Origin: Fibrobacter sp. UWEL
GTDB taxonomy: Bacteria; Fibrobacterota; Fibrobacteria; Fibrobacterales; Fibrobacteraceae
Reading direction: 5' to 3'
Length of the DNA stretch: 64,000 nt
NCBI RefSeq assembly: GCF_900142535.1
Contig: NZ_FRBE01000010.1
Location: forward strand, 62,001-126,000
Shown here: piece by piece, positions 51,684 through 59,532 of the stretch
Position numbering within the stretch: position 1 is the stretch's first letter
Layout of the letters: each line of letters starts with the position of its first letter
The notes under the pieces: generated by a model
What the model was told of the DNA's origin: nothing
Seen by the model: the letters and a program-made list of their open reading frames with translations, nothing else
Databases searched by the model: none
Translations under genes and position numbers: made by a program

Positions 51684-53342
51684 TTGAAAAATATATTCTG
51701 CCTTGGCGCAGCATCTTTGATGCTCTGCGCCTGTTCTGAAATGTCCAATCCTCAGGTTTCCTATTCCGAGGGAGATGAGGGTTACTCTTCTGTTAATGTA
51801 ATTTCTTCCACTATAGTCAGTAATCCTGCCCAGGATCCTTATTCCGTGGAAAACATGAGTGAGGCTCTACGCAAGACCGCCTTGACAAAGAGTCGTAGTG
51901 CTACTGATTCGGCAGAAGCGAGTCAACTATCTTTTGAACCGAATTATCTGTATGTAAGATTTCTTTCGGAAGGCAAGAAAGGCGCATACGAATTAAAAAA
52001 GTATGACTCTTCCTTGGTATTGTTTAAGCATCCTTTGGACTATAAACCCATTAAGAAACCTGTCGTTTATAAGGATCCCTCGCTGCCCGATTCTATTATT
52101 CCTTATTTTGCTACTGTTCCGGTAGATTATGAATTTGGACCAACTAAATATGAAATTATTAAGGAACTTTTTCTTGTAGAACCCGACGAAGTGCAGGGCG
52201 ATAATGCTGTGAAGGGACTTGCAAAGAAAACTTCTGCCAAGATGGATGAATTAGGAATATCTCTTCACGAAGTTGAATGGAATTCTTTGGAAATGACTGG
52301 TAATCTTGCCGAGCGCCTCAAATCCCTTAACGATGAAAGTATGATAGGTGAAAAAACGAAATCTGCGTGGTCTCTATTCAGCAGTGCAAAAAAATTAGGT
52401 GGAACGCTGAAATTTCAGGATGATTATCTTGGAGAGCAGCCTTTGGTTGGTGTTCGTGTAACGGGTGGATATTCCTATTATTGGCGCGAAGCCCATACTG
52501 ATGCAAATGGCCATTTCTCGATTCCGGAAAAGTGGAGCTTTGACATTGATTATGAAGCAAATTTTGATTCTGATGAGTTTTTGCTTGAAGATGGACATTC
52601 ATTCTACGGAGAAGATTTAGAGGTTGAGAAGAATGGCAAGCATTCTGATTGGAACCAAACGTTTAAAGGAGATACTGCCAAATGGTGTGTTGTTTGGACT
52701 GCCGCATACCAGTATTGGTACGGGGATAATTATGGCCTAAAACGACCGAGGCAGAATACAGCGACGAATTGGAGTTTGGATATTGAGGTGTATTATAGGA
52801 ATAAAAAAGATTACTATGATAATCTTGTTGATGGAGGAGAGTCTTCCGTAGGAAACTATGACGGGACTTTGGGAGTGGAGGATATTTGTATTCTTGCGTA
52901 TGGACAAACGTCAAAGCAGATATATTCAACGACGATACATGAGGTTGCCCATTCCTCTCATTATTGGAATACATCGAAGTCGTTATGGAGTTTTTTTAAA
53001 TTACCCAGTGGGTTTAGAAATACCTATACAAGGGGGGTAGAGGACTTTTTCACTCAAAAAAAATATGGCTCGCCAGCGAATAATAATTATGATAAGACAT
53101 ATACTGCTATATTCGGAGATCTTATTGATGGTGATAAAGACTATAAAAAGAAAAATGGAGTTGTGTCCAGTGGTGATGCGGTGAAAGGGTTTGAAATTAC
53201 TGAACTAGAAAAGGGGGTGTTTAATTCATCTAGTTTGAATGGATTAAAAAATTATTTAATGGAAAAATATCCCTCGGGAGTTAATGGAAGATCTTATACT
53301 AAAGATGCTATGAATAATCTTTTCAATTATTGGACAAAGTAA
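51684..53342 (+). CDS. Lipoprotein with a putative zinc metalloprotease motif
   Basis: A TTG start follows AGGAGG by 6 bases. The signal peptide ends in the lipobox LCAC (residue ~17-20). In 552 residues, a carboxypeptidase-regulatory-like beta domain (about 240-300, GVRVTGGYSYYWREAHTDANG) precedes TTIHEVAHSSHYW near residue 420, a HExxH zinc motif of the gluzincin/metzincin kind. The third ligand is not evident. It should be tethered to the outer membrane; the substrate is unknown. Codon use is AT-rich compared with pta. It is expressed from the poly-T promoter, and the next gene starts two bases after its stop. Confidence 0.75.
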   Translation: MKNIFCLGAASLMLCACSEMSNPQVSYSEGDEGYSSVNVISSTIVSNPAQDPYSVENMSEALRKTALTKSRSATDSAEASQLSFEPNYLYVRFLSEGKKGAYELKKYDSSLVLFKHPLDYKPIKKPVVYKDPSLPDSIIPYFATVPVDYEFGPTKYEIIKELFLVEPDEVQGDNAVKGLAKKTSAKMDELGISLHEVEWNSLEMTGNLAERLKSLNDESMIGEKTKSAWSLFSSAKKLGGTLKFQDDYLGEQPLVGVRVTGGYSYYWREAHTDANGHFSIPEKWSFDIDYEANFDSDEFLLEDGHSFYGEDLEVEKNGKHSDWNQTFKGDTAKWCVVWTAAYQYWYGDNYGLKRPRQNTATNWSLDIEVYYRNKKDYYDNLVDGGESSVGNYDGTLGVEDICILAYGQTSKQIYSTTIHEVAHSSHYWNTSKSLWSFFKLPSGFRNTYTRGVEDFFTQKKYGSPANNNYDKTYTAIFGDLIDGDKDYKKKNGVVSSGDAVKGFEITELEKGVFNSSSLNGLKNYLMEKYPSGVNGRSYTKDAMNNLFNYWTK

Positions 53343-53344
53343 AA

Positions 53345-53731
53345 ATGAAAAAAATACTACTGTTTATTTGCGTTTTGGCAATTTTCTTCCTCTCGTCTTG
53401 TGCTGAGGATGATCCTGAATATGTCTATTTTCCAGTTTTGTTAGAAAATCTGACTGAAGATGATGTCTATTATTGTGTTGCATGGAATGGGGACGAACAA
53501 TGTTCTGTTCTTGCATCAGAAAGGACTCTCTCCCTTGAAGATTCTGTCCGTACATTTATTAAACAGAACAAAAATTGCTGTGCCGATTTCGGGATTACCT
53601 CGACCAAGTCAGCGAGCGATTCTTCTCTAGAGGTTGAAACAAAAGAAATGTCTTCCGAGTACAACGACGACTGGGGAAAGACGATGGTTTTTGTTCATGC
53701 CATGTTTAAAAGGGCCTCGCAAAGCCCGTGA
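53345..53731 (+). CDS. Small lipoprotein, 3' end replaced by the duplicated pta segment
   Basis: The signal peptide ([18 protein letters not shown]) carries a lipobox at LSSC. The mature part has pairs of cysteines ([15 protein letters not shown]) and no known domain. The final residues (FKRASQSP) are encoded by the duplicated pta tail read in another frame, so the natural C-terminus has been cut off at about 53712. It resembles the small lipoprotein at 53974 in size and in its YF.....NxT beginning. It follows the metalloprotease gene after two bases and is likely co-translated. Confidence 0.7.
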   Translation: MKKILLFICVLAIFFLSSCAEDDPEYVYFPVLLENLTEDDVYYCVAWNGDEQCSVLASERTLSLEDSVRTFIKQNKNCCADFGITSTKSASDSSLEVETKEMSSEYNDDWGKTMVFVHAMFKRASQSP

Positions 53732-53805
53732 ACGACCTGTCCCGTGGCGCCTTGGTGGAAGACATCGTCTATACCATCGCCCTGACTGCAGTTCAAGCAC
53801 AGTAA
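53713..53805 (+). pseudogene. Duplicated 3' fragment of pta (31 codons)
   Basis: These bases equal the pta end at 51421-51513, including the stop. There is no start, so it is a by-product of the duplication. Confidence 0.9.
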
Positions 53806-53831
53806 TACATAGTATTACATTAAAGAATAAA

Positions 53832-53858
53832 GCGTCCGGTTTTACTCGGACGCTTTTG
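53832..53858 (+). terminator. Duplicate of the pta terminator
   Basis: Same GCGTCCG/CGGACGC stem as at 51540, followed by TTTTG. It would now end the transcript of the upstream lipoprotein genes. Confidence 0.85.
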
Positions 53859-53887
53859 CTTTTTTATAAAGGTATTTTCATTCTATA

Positions 53888-53914
53888 TTGACATTTGGTC
53901 TTTTTTTTTATATT
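53888..53914 (+). promoter_or_regulatory. Promoter with poly-T spacer, 15 bp (9 T)
   Basis: TTGACA (53888-53893) and TATATT (53909-53914) are 15 bases apart, two less than in copy 1. This spacing should make the promoter weak unless the tract grows. Confidence 0.8.
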
Positions 53915-53973
53915 GCTAGATAACTTGTATGAGATAGTTTATACAAAGTATATTGGTCCGTTAGGAGGATCCG

Positions 53974-54420
53974 TTGAAACATATATTTTGCCTTGGTGCG
54001 GCATCCTTGATGCATCTCTTATTTTTGTCGTCCGTTTTGTCGCTGCTCCTCGTTGCTTGTGGAGAAACCGATGATTTTGGCGATTTGACCTATTTCAATT
54101 ATGTCAATTCAACCCAAAGTACTGTTGTCATTGAAAAATGGAATGATGATGGCTTGCAACGTTCTCATGAAATTATGGCGAAGGATTCCATAAATCTTCC
54201 GAGTTCTCTTACGAATGTTGTTGCGATTATGGACGATTTATCTGATTCTAGTCAAGTTATCTTGCGGTTTGTTGGAACTGAGGATAGGTGTTTTATCTAT
54301 CCTTTGAAAGAATGGATTGAAAACGACATTCGCTTGGTGGAGTCATATACCAAAGTTGGTGAGACTCTTCGATTCGAAATATCCGATACTTTGCAGACAG
54401 TTGTCTGTTCAAAAGAATAA
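53974..54420 (+). CDS. Chimeric small lipoprotein behind the second poly-T promoter
   Basis: The first ~13 residues (MKHIFCLGAASLM) come from the repeat and match the start of the metalloprotease lipoprotein; then the sequence changes to a second hydrophobic stretch and a new lipobox (SLLLVACGE). The signal peptide is thus unusually long, as if a complete one had been added in front of another. The mature 110 residues (FGDLTYFNYVNSTQST, then RFVGTEDRCFIYPL) have no known family. A TTG start follows AGGAGG. A terminator comes right after the stop. Confidence 0.75.
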   Translation: MKHIFCLGAASLMHLLFLSSVLSLLLVACGETDDFGDLTYFNYVNSTQSTVVIEKWNDDGLQRSHEIMAKDSINLPSSLTNVVAIMDDLSDSSQVILRFVGTEDRCFIYPLKEWIENDIRLVESYTKVGETLRFEISDTLQTVVCSKE

Positions 54421-54430
54421 ATAAAAGACG

Positions 54431-54456
54431 CGCGACCCCATTGAGGTCGCGTTTCT
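54431..54456. terminator. Terminator after the chimeric lipoprotein gene
   Basis: CGCGACC pairs with GGTCGCG around CCATTGA, followed by TTTCTT. It lies between converging genes. Confidence 0.8.
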
Positions 54457-54472
54457 TGTAGTTCATATTTTT

Positions 54473-55228
54473 TTACTTCTTATCAAGTTTTGCGTTGATT
54501 TTTTTCTGCAGTTCCTTCAGGTGCCAACGGCCGCGCTTGTCTTCCAGGAAAAAGTTGGTGCGTACTCCGCGGGCTAGACCTCTTTCAATGAGGTCCAGGG
54601 CGTCGGCATAGCGCTTCTGATCGAAACGCAGTTCCGCCAGGAAGAAATAGTTGTACAAATCCTTGGGATCCTTCTTCATGGCCATGGTCAAGTACTTGTC
54701 CGCTTCCTTCTTGTCCGGCCATGAAAGAATGATGGGGACGTAGGGCAACACAAAGTGGGCGCGACCCAGTACCTGCCAGTCTTCGACGGAAGTGGCTACA
54801 TCGCGAACCGTCTTGGCCACACCTTCCTTCACGGAGGTCATGGCTCCACGTTCGTTTCCCCAAATGGAAAGGATGGAGGTGTAGACGTGCGCGATTTCCT
54901 TGTTCTTAGGGAACTTCCTGTAGGCGTTCTCGCAATCGATCTTCATGGAGTCCAGCGTTTTCATGCGCTTGCTCTTGTCGATGTTTACGAAACGGATGGT
55001 AAAGAAAAGACTCTTGACGTAACCTTCGGTGGCCTTTTCCTCTACGGAGGCATCGGCCATGGCTGCCTTGTACTTTTCTGTCATCAGGTGAGCGTTTTTC
55101 TTGTCTGCCTTGTCCCCGTTGGCGCGTTCCGCACGGGCCGCATAGCAGGAATCTGCAACACGAAGATCTTCGTTTGCGAAGGCAACTCCTGCCAGGAGAA
55201 GAAACAGTATGACGCTAATAGCTCTCAT
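54473..55228 (-). CDS. Exported TPR-like hypothetical protein
   Basis: Residues 1-18 are a signal peptide (MRAISVILFLLLAGVAFA). The 230-residue mature part is helical with repeat-like pairs (DPKDLYNYFFLAELRFDQKRY and ADALDLIERGLARG) typical of tetratricopeptide repeats, which serve as protein-binding scaffolds in the periplasm. No enzyme motif is seen. A small gene lies 15 bases upstream on the same strand. Confidence 0.75.
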   Translation of the reverse strand: MRAISVILFLLLAGVAFANEDLRVADSCYAARAERANGDKADKKNAHLMTEKYKAAMADASVEEKATEGYVKSLFFTIRFVNIDKSKRMKTLDSMKIDCENAYRKFPKNKEIAHVYTSILSIWGNERGAMTSVKEGVAKTVRDVATSVEDWQVLGRAHFVLPYVPIILSWPDKKEADKYLTMAMKKDPKDLYNYFFLAELRFDQKRYADALDLIERGLARGVRTNFFLEDKRGRWHLKELQKKINAKLDKK

Positions 55229-55243
55229 GTATCGAACTTAATT

Positions 55244-55387
55244 CTAGACTTTCCAGGTTTGCAACAGTTTGTTCAGTTGGGCAATACGAGCTTTTTCCTC
55301 GTCGGTGCCGTGGTAGGTCTTAAATAATAAATAACGATATTCCATGAGCGCAGTGCGAATCAAAACTTTTTCTTCTTTCTTCAGCAT
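55244..55387 (-). CDS. Small hypothetical protein (47 aa)
   Basis: An ATG at 55387 starts a 47-codon frame (MLKKEEKVLIRTALMEYRYL to LLQTWKV) with coding-like composition: amphipathic helices and charged pairs. No clear ribosome site is present. It ends 15 bases before the exported TPR-like gene and would be its operon partner. It fills the gap up to the phosphofructokinase terminator region. Confidence 0.5.
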   Translation of the reverse strand: MLKKEEKVLIRTALMEYRYLLFKTYHGTDEEKARIAQLNKLLQTWKV

Positions 55388-55461
55388 AAATCAATAAACA
55401 AAAAGGTACAAAGAGGAACGGGGGCTTTACGTCCCGCCCTCCTGGCAATATTTATGTAGAG

Positions 55462-56799
55462 TTACTTGTGACCCTTGCCCTTACCGGAGAAGTAGTCCTG
55501 CTGGCGGGTCATGCCCAGCACAGCGTGCCACAGGTTTCCGTTGGGGTTGATCTTCTTACGTTCGTTGACGGCGTATTCGATAGGTACGTGGGAGAAGGCA
55601 TTGTTCATGCTGCCCACCACCATGTCGGTCTTACCGGCCATACCTGCGTGTACGGCGGCTTCAGCCAGCTGGAAACAGAAAATAGCGTCGGTACCCTTGG
55701 CCGGGGTGCTACGAACCATGTAGCTGGGGTCAAAGTACTTGATGTTGATTTCCTTGCCCACCTTGTTGAAGTGTTCCTTGATCTTGCGGGTCAGGAATTC
55801 ACCAATATCGTTCTTCAGGACGTTACCGCTAGCATCCTTACGTTCCGGCTGGTCTAGGAACAGTTCCTGGCCGGCGCCTTCGGCAACTGCGATCACGGCG
55901 TGAGTCTTGCCGTTGTCGTAGCGGCTTTCCAGAGCCTTGCAGAGGCCTTCCAGAGTAAAGGGAACTTCGGGAACCAGGCAGATGTTCACCACGGTAGTAG
56001 CAAGAGCTGCGTAGGCAGCAATAAAGCCGGAGTCGCGACCCATGAGCTTCACCAGGCCAAGACCGTTGAATGCACCGTTTGCTTCGTTATGGGCGCAGGT
56101 GATCACGTCTGTTGCACTGAGAACTGCGGTTTCGAAACCGAAGGTTCTGTCAATGAGGTTCAAGTCGTTGTCGATGGTCTTGGGAATACCGATGATGGAA
56201 ATGGGCTGCTTGCGCTTCTTCACTTCTTCGGCAATGGCGTGAGCGCCGCGGAGGGTACCGTCACCGCCGATGCAGAACAGAATGTTGATGTTCAGACGCA
56301 TCAGGGTGTCCACCATGATGGCCGGATCCTGTTCACCGCGGGAGCTGCCGAGAATGGTGCCGCCGTCTTCCTGGATGGCGTCCACAACGTCCGGATTCAG
56401 GACCTTGGGAGAGTAGCCATACTTGGGATTGAGACCGCGGTAGCCATAGGGAATACCAAAGATGTTGCGAACGCCGTAGTCAAACCACAGGGTCTGAACA
56501 AGGCCCTTGATCACGCTATTCAGGCCGGGGCAGAGGCCGCCGCAAGTAATGATGCCAGCGCGGGTCCATGCCGGGTCGTGGAAAATGGTTTCGCGGGGGC
56601 CAGCAGCTTCCAGGCTGGGCACCGGAGTGCCTGTTTCGTAGAAATGCTTGATGCGCTTCACGTCAGTCGTCAGGCTTACCTGTTCACTGTCGGAAACGTA
56701 CTGTAGGCCCTTCAGAGGGGACTTCAAGGTTCCCACGCCTACAGTTTCGATAGAAAGATCATATTCAGTCGGATTCTGCAGAATATCTTCTTGTGTCAT
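55462..56799 (-). CDS. pfkA: ATP-type 6-phosphofructokinase of the mixed (Gly/Lys) clade
   Basis: The 445-residue protein has ITCGGLCPGLNSVI, the nucleotide-site GGDGTLRGAHAI and the catalytic GIPKTIDNDLNLIDRTFGF. The Gly in GGDG favours ATP as donor, whereas the Lys in PKTIDND is common in pyrophosphate enzymes. The combination is known from the long ATP-dependent PFKs of trypanosomes, plants and some spirochaetes. It phosphorylates fructose 6-phosphate in glycolysis. The long N-terminus (about 70 residues before the first motif) also fits that clade. It has its own promoter region downstream of the two-component operon. Confidence 0.88.
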   Translation of the reverse strand: MTQEDILQNPTEYDLSIETVGVGTLKSPLKGLQYVSDSEQVSLTTDVKRIKHFYETGTPVPSLEAAGPRETIFHDPAWTRAGIITCGGLCPGLNSVIKGLVQTLWFDYGVRNIFGIPYGYRGLNPKYGYSPKVLNPDVVDAIQEDGGTILGSSRGEQDPAIMVDTLMRLNINILFCIGGDGTLRGAHAIAEEVKKRKQPISIIGIPKTIDNDLNLIDRTFGFETAVLSATDVITCAHNEANGAFNGLGLVKLMGRDSGFIAAYAALATTVVNICLVPEVPFTLEGLCKALESRYDNGKTHAVIAVAEGAGQELFLDQPERKDASGNVLKNDIGEFLTRKIKEHFNKVGKEINIKYFDPSYMVRSTPAKGTDAIFCFQLAEAAVHAGMAGKTDMVVGSMNNAFSHVPIEYAVNERKKINPNGNLWHAVLGMTRQQDYFSGKGKGHK

Positions 56800-56856
56800 A
56801 ATAGCATCCCTTTTATGGTTGCTGGGTTTTTAAAGCTTGCCCTTACTCTAAAAATA

Positions 56857-56890
56857 CATATTTGCAATTCTTGCGAATGTTGCAAATATG
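56857..56890. promoter_or_regulatory. Perfect 11-bp inverted repeat between pfkA and the histidine kinase gene
   Basis: CATATTTGCAA and TTGCAAATATG flank a 12-base centre. A-rich and T-rich sequence lies outside, so it may end the kinase transcript; as it also overlaps the region where the pfkA promoter must lie, it could equally be an operator. Confidence 0.55.
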
Positions 56891-56908
56891 ATTTTTATTC
56901 ATACTGAA

Positions 56909-58795
56909 TTACAGCTCCAGCGGGGGGAAATGAATTTTTGTCCTTAAGCCAGGGTTTGCGTTTTCCACTTCAATCTTCATATTACATAAAGTGCAAAGCT
57001 TTTTCACCATGGATAGGCCGATACCCGTTCCGCTTGTCTGTCGGGTCATTTCATTTTCCACGCGGTAGAACTCCTGGAACACCTTCTTCATTTCGGAGGG
57101 AGGAATACCTGGGCCGTAGTCGCGAACAGCCATGTACATGTCCGTACCCTTGATGGCAAGTTCAATGCTGATCATCTTGTAGTCGGACTTCTTGCTGAAC
57201 TTCAGGGAGTTATCCACCAGGTTCATGAGGATCTGCATGATGGCGTCACGGTCAATGAGCAGGTGGATGTTGTCCGCTTCCATGTCGGTGGAGACCGTCA
57301 GCTCAAAGCCCTGCTTTTCCACGTTCTTGCTGTAGGTGGCCAAGAAGTCGTCAATGACTGCCTTGGGGCGTTCCATGCGCAGCTGCACATTCCAGCGGTT
57401 TCCATCCAGTTTGGACAAATTAAGCACGTTCTGGATCAGGCGGGAAAGGCGGTCGGCTTCACTTGCAATCTGGTTGTAGTAGCGCTGCTTCTTTTCCTCG
57501 TTTGCCACCCAGGAATTTTGCAGGAGTTCCGCATACATCTTGATGGCTGCCAGAGGAGTCTTCAGTTCGTGAGTGATGGCGGAGACGAAGTCCTGACGCT
57601 TGGTGGCAAGATCCACCTTACTGCGGGTAAACCTGTAAATGGTAATCAGACAGATGGCGATGATAATCAGCAGGATGGTGCCTGTCAGCAGGATGGTGTA
57701 TCCGGCCAGCTGCTGACCGCTGTTGGAATAAACTCGGAAGGTAAGCTGTTCAAACGGTGCGGAAAGACTCTTCTCGAAGATCAGCCTGCTGTTGAACTTC
57801 TTGCGACCACGAGTGTTCTCCACCTTGCCGTCCAGGGCCAGTTCCACGGCGTAATCCGGATTTGCAATTTCCCGGGGCAGACTAAGCAGCCGGTAGTTTA
57901 GGTAAGTATTTTGATTGACCACAAAACCTTGCACCATGGAAAGTGCGCCAAAGCCAATGTCTCGATAGAAGACGATGTAGCCTCTGGAATACTTAGCCTG
58001 GAATAGGGAAGTAACCACGCTCAAGTCATTACCGATGGATAACTGCATGCGTCCCATGTTGGCGCTGTCCATCTTGGCTGTTTCGACGAAGTAGGTCAAG
58101 GCTTCGTCTTCGGAAGTAATTTCCGTACGGCGGATGTTGATGTTGGAATTCTTGTCCCACAGCTGGTCGATAATGGGAGCTTCCGCCACTTTCGTAGAGT
58201 CCACCACCTGGAAGGATTCCTGACTCACGATTTCGTTACGGATCTCAAGAGTGTCCACAAGCTGCTTGATCAAATCCCTGATGGAACGTCTCTGCTTTTC
58301 ATCTTCGAAAGCGTAGTAATCCCATACCATCTTGCCCACGATGGCGTTGGTGTCGGGATAGAACGGCGTGAGAAGGGTGTTGCTTTGGTCAATCTGGAAA
58401 TGTCCCACTAGACCTTTACGGCAGTGGTTGTTTTCTACATCGAAGGAGCAGTAAGGACCCGCGGAATCCGGGAAGAAGAAGGATTCTGAAATCTGGGGGC
58501 TGTAACCGCCGATCACAGGTGTTGAGTTCAGGATGCCGTAAACCTTATAGGAACGGTTGTTCTCTCCGTTGAAATCCTGGGTAAGATCGTCGGACAGTGC
58601 CTGGTAAGCGTTGTTTGCCGAGTACAGCTGGGTCTTTTCCGCAAGAGCAGAAGACTGCTGGTAGGTATGCACAAAAAGAATGCTCAGCGGGACGCCAATA
58701 ACTAGAAAAATGGAAACAAACACCAGGCGGTCTTTGACAATCGCCTGGTGTTTCTTTAAGTAAGAGAGAATTTCAGATACGTTTAGCGTTCGCAT
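56909..58795 (-). CDS. Sensor histidine kinase
   Basis: Two membrane segments (about 23-43 and 371-394) enclose a ~330-residue periplasmic sensor. The cytosolic part has the phosphoacceptor motif AITHELKTPLAAIKMYAEL (His409), the N box LMNLVDNSLKFS, the G1 box DYGPGIP and the G2 box GTGIGLSMV, so it is complete. It phosphorylates the OmpR-type regulator whose gene precedes it and overlaps it by 13 bases. The signal is unknown; the sensor domain shows no family I recognise. Confidence 0.92.
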   Translation of the reverse strand: MRTLNVSEILSYLKKHQAIVKDRLVFVSIFLVIGVPLSILFVHTYQQSSALAEKTQLYSANNAYQALSDDLTQDFNGENNRSYKVYGILNSTPVIGGYSPQISESFFFPDSAGPYCSFDVENNHCRKGLVGHFQIDQSNTLLTPFYPDTNAIVGKMVWDYYAFEDEKQRRSIRDLIKQLVDTLEIRNEIVSQESFQVVDSTKVAEAPIIDQLWDKNSNINIRRTEITSEDEALTYFVETAKMDSANMGRMQLSIGNDLSVVTSLFQAKYSRGYIVFYRDIGFGALSMVQGFVVNQNTYLNYRLLSLPREIANPDYAVELALDGKVENTRGRKKFNSRLIFEKSLSAPFEQLTFRVYSNSGQQLAGYTILLTGTILLIIIAICLITIYRFTRSKVDLATKRQDFVSAITHELKTPLAAIKMYAELLQNSWVANEEKKQRYYNQIASEADRLSRLIQNVLNLSKLDGNRWNVQLRMERPKAVIDDFLATYSKNVEKQGFELTVSTDMEADNIHLLIDRDAIMQILMNLVDNSLKFSKKSDYKMISIELAIKGTDMYMAVRDYGPGIPPSEMKKVFQEFYRVENEMTRQTSGTGIGLSMVKKLCTLCNMKIEVENANPGLRTKIHFPPLEL

Positions 58796-59505
58796 TCAGG
58801 TGCAGAGCGCATCTGGTAGCCTTCGCCGCGGAAGGTGACCAGAAGCTTCGGGTGAGAAGGATCGTCTTCGATTTTCTTGCGGAGCTTGGTAATGTGGATG
58901 TCCACAGTACGGGTGTCCACGGATTCTGCGTTTTCGTAACCCCAGACCTTGCGGAGGAGTTCGGAACGAGGAACGGCGTGGTCGCGATTGTTCCACAGGT
59001 ATTCGAGGATTTCAATTTCCTTACGGGTAAATGCCAGTTCTTCGTCACCGCGGGTACCAGTGTATTCGCGGAAGTTGACCTTCAGGTTACCAGCAACCAG
59101 CTTGCCTTCGTTTTCCATGGACTGACGGCTACGGCGGAGCACTGCTTCGATACGGGCCAGGAGCATGGGAACGGAGAACGGCTTGGGGATGTAGTCATCG
59201 GCGCCGAACTTCAGACCGTTGATGATGTCTTCGTCAGCGTTCTTGGCGGAGAGGATGATGATCGGCAGGCTTCTGTCCTGTTCGCGAATCTTGTCGCAGA
59301 CAGTGAAACCGTCCATGCCGGGAAGCATCAGGTCCAGAAGGACCAGGCCGTACTGGCCGGACAGAGCTTCGGCAAGGCCGTCTTCGCCGTTAATGACGTG
59401 CTTTACACGGTAGCCGTTTAATTCGCAAAGGTCTACGAGGCCTTCTGCGATTGCAATTTCATCTTCGATGATAAGGATGTTGGTACTGCTGGTATTCTGA
59501 GTCAT
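58783..59505 (-). CDS. OmpR/PhoB-family response regulator
   Basis: Residues 1-122 are a receiver domain with the acidic pair IIEDE, the phosphoacceptor in LLDLMLPGMDGF (Asp58) and the KPF lysine. Residues ~135-235 form a winged helix with EFTRKEIEILEYLWNN-like (FTRKEIEILEYLW), VWGYE and DTRTVDIHITKLRKKI. It is a full-length DNA-binding regulator. The stop of this gene overlaps the start of the kinase gene, so the pair is made in fixed ratio. Confidence 0.95.
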   Translation of the reverse strand: MTQNTSSTNILIIEDEIAIAEGLVDLCELNGYRVKHVINGEDGLAEALSGQYGLVLLDLMLPGMDGFTVCDKIREQDRSLPIIILSAKNADEDIINGLKFGADDYIPKPFSVPMLLARIEAVLRRSRQSMENEGKLVAGNLKVNFREYTGTRGDEELAFTRKEIEILEYLWNNRDHAVPRSELLRKVWGYENAESVDTRTVDIHITKLRKKIEDDPSHPKLLVTFRGEGYQMRSAPECER

Positions 59506-59532
59506 TTTACACCTAGTTAATCTTTAAATCTA

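Larger units (their letters stand above)
51420..51723 (+). repeat. 300-bp direct repeat, copy 1 (pta tail, terminator, promoter, signal-peptide start)
   Basis: This segment recurs at 53712-54013. It covers the last 31 codons of pta, the terminator, the promoter with its poly-T spacer, AGGAGG and the TTG start, and the first ~13 codons of the lipoprotein. Over the first ~250 bases the copies differ by only a few bases and by two T in the tract; the signal-peptide part has more changes. Confidence 0.95.
53712..54013 (+). repeat. 300-bp direct repeat, copy 2
   Basis: Second copy of the segment at 51420-51723, 2 bases shorter because the poly-T tract has 9 T instead of 11. Similarity ends sharply after TTGATGC in the signal-peptide codons of the next lipoprotein. 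Confidence 0.95.
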
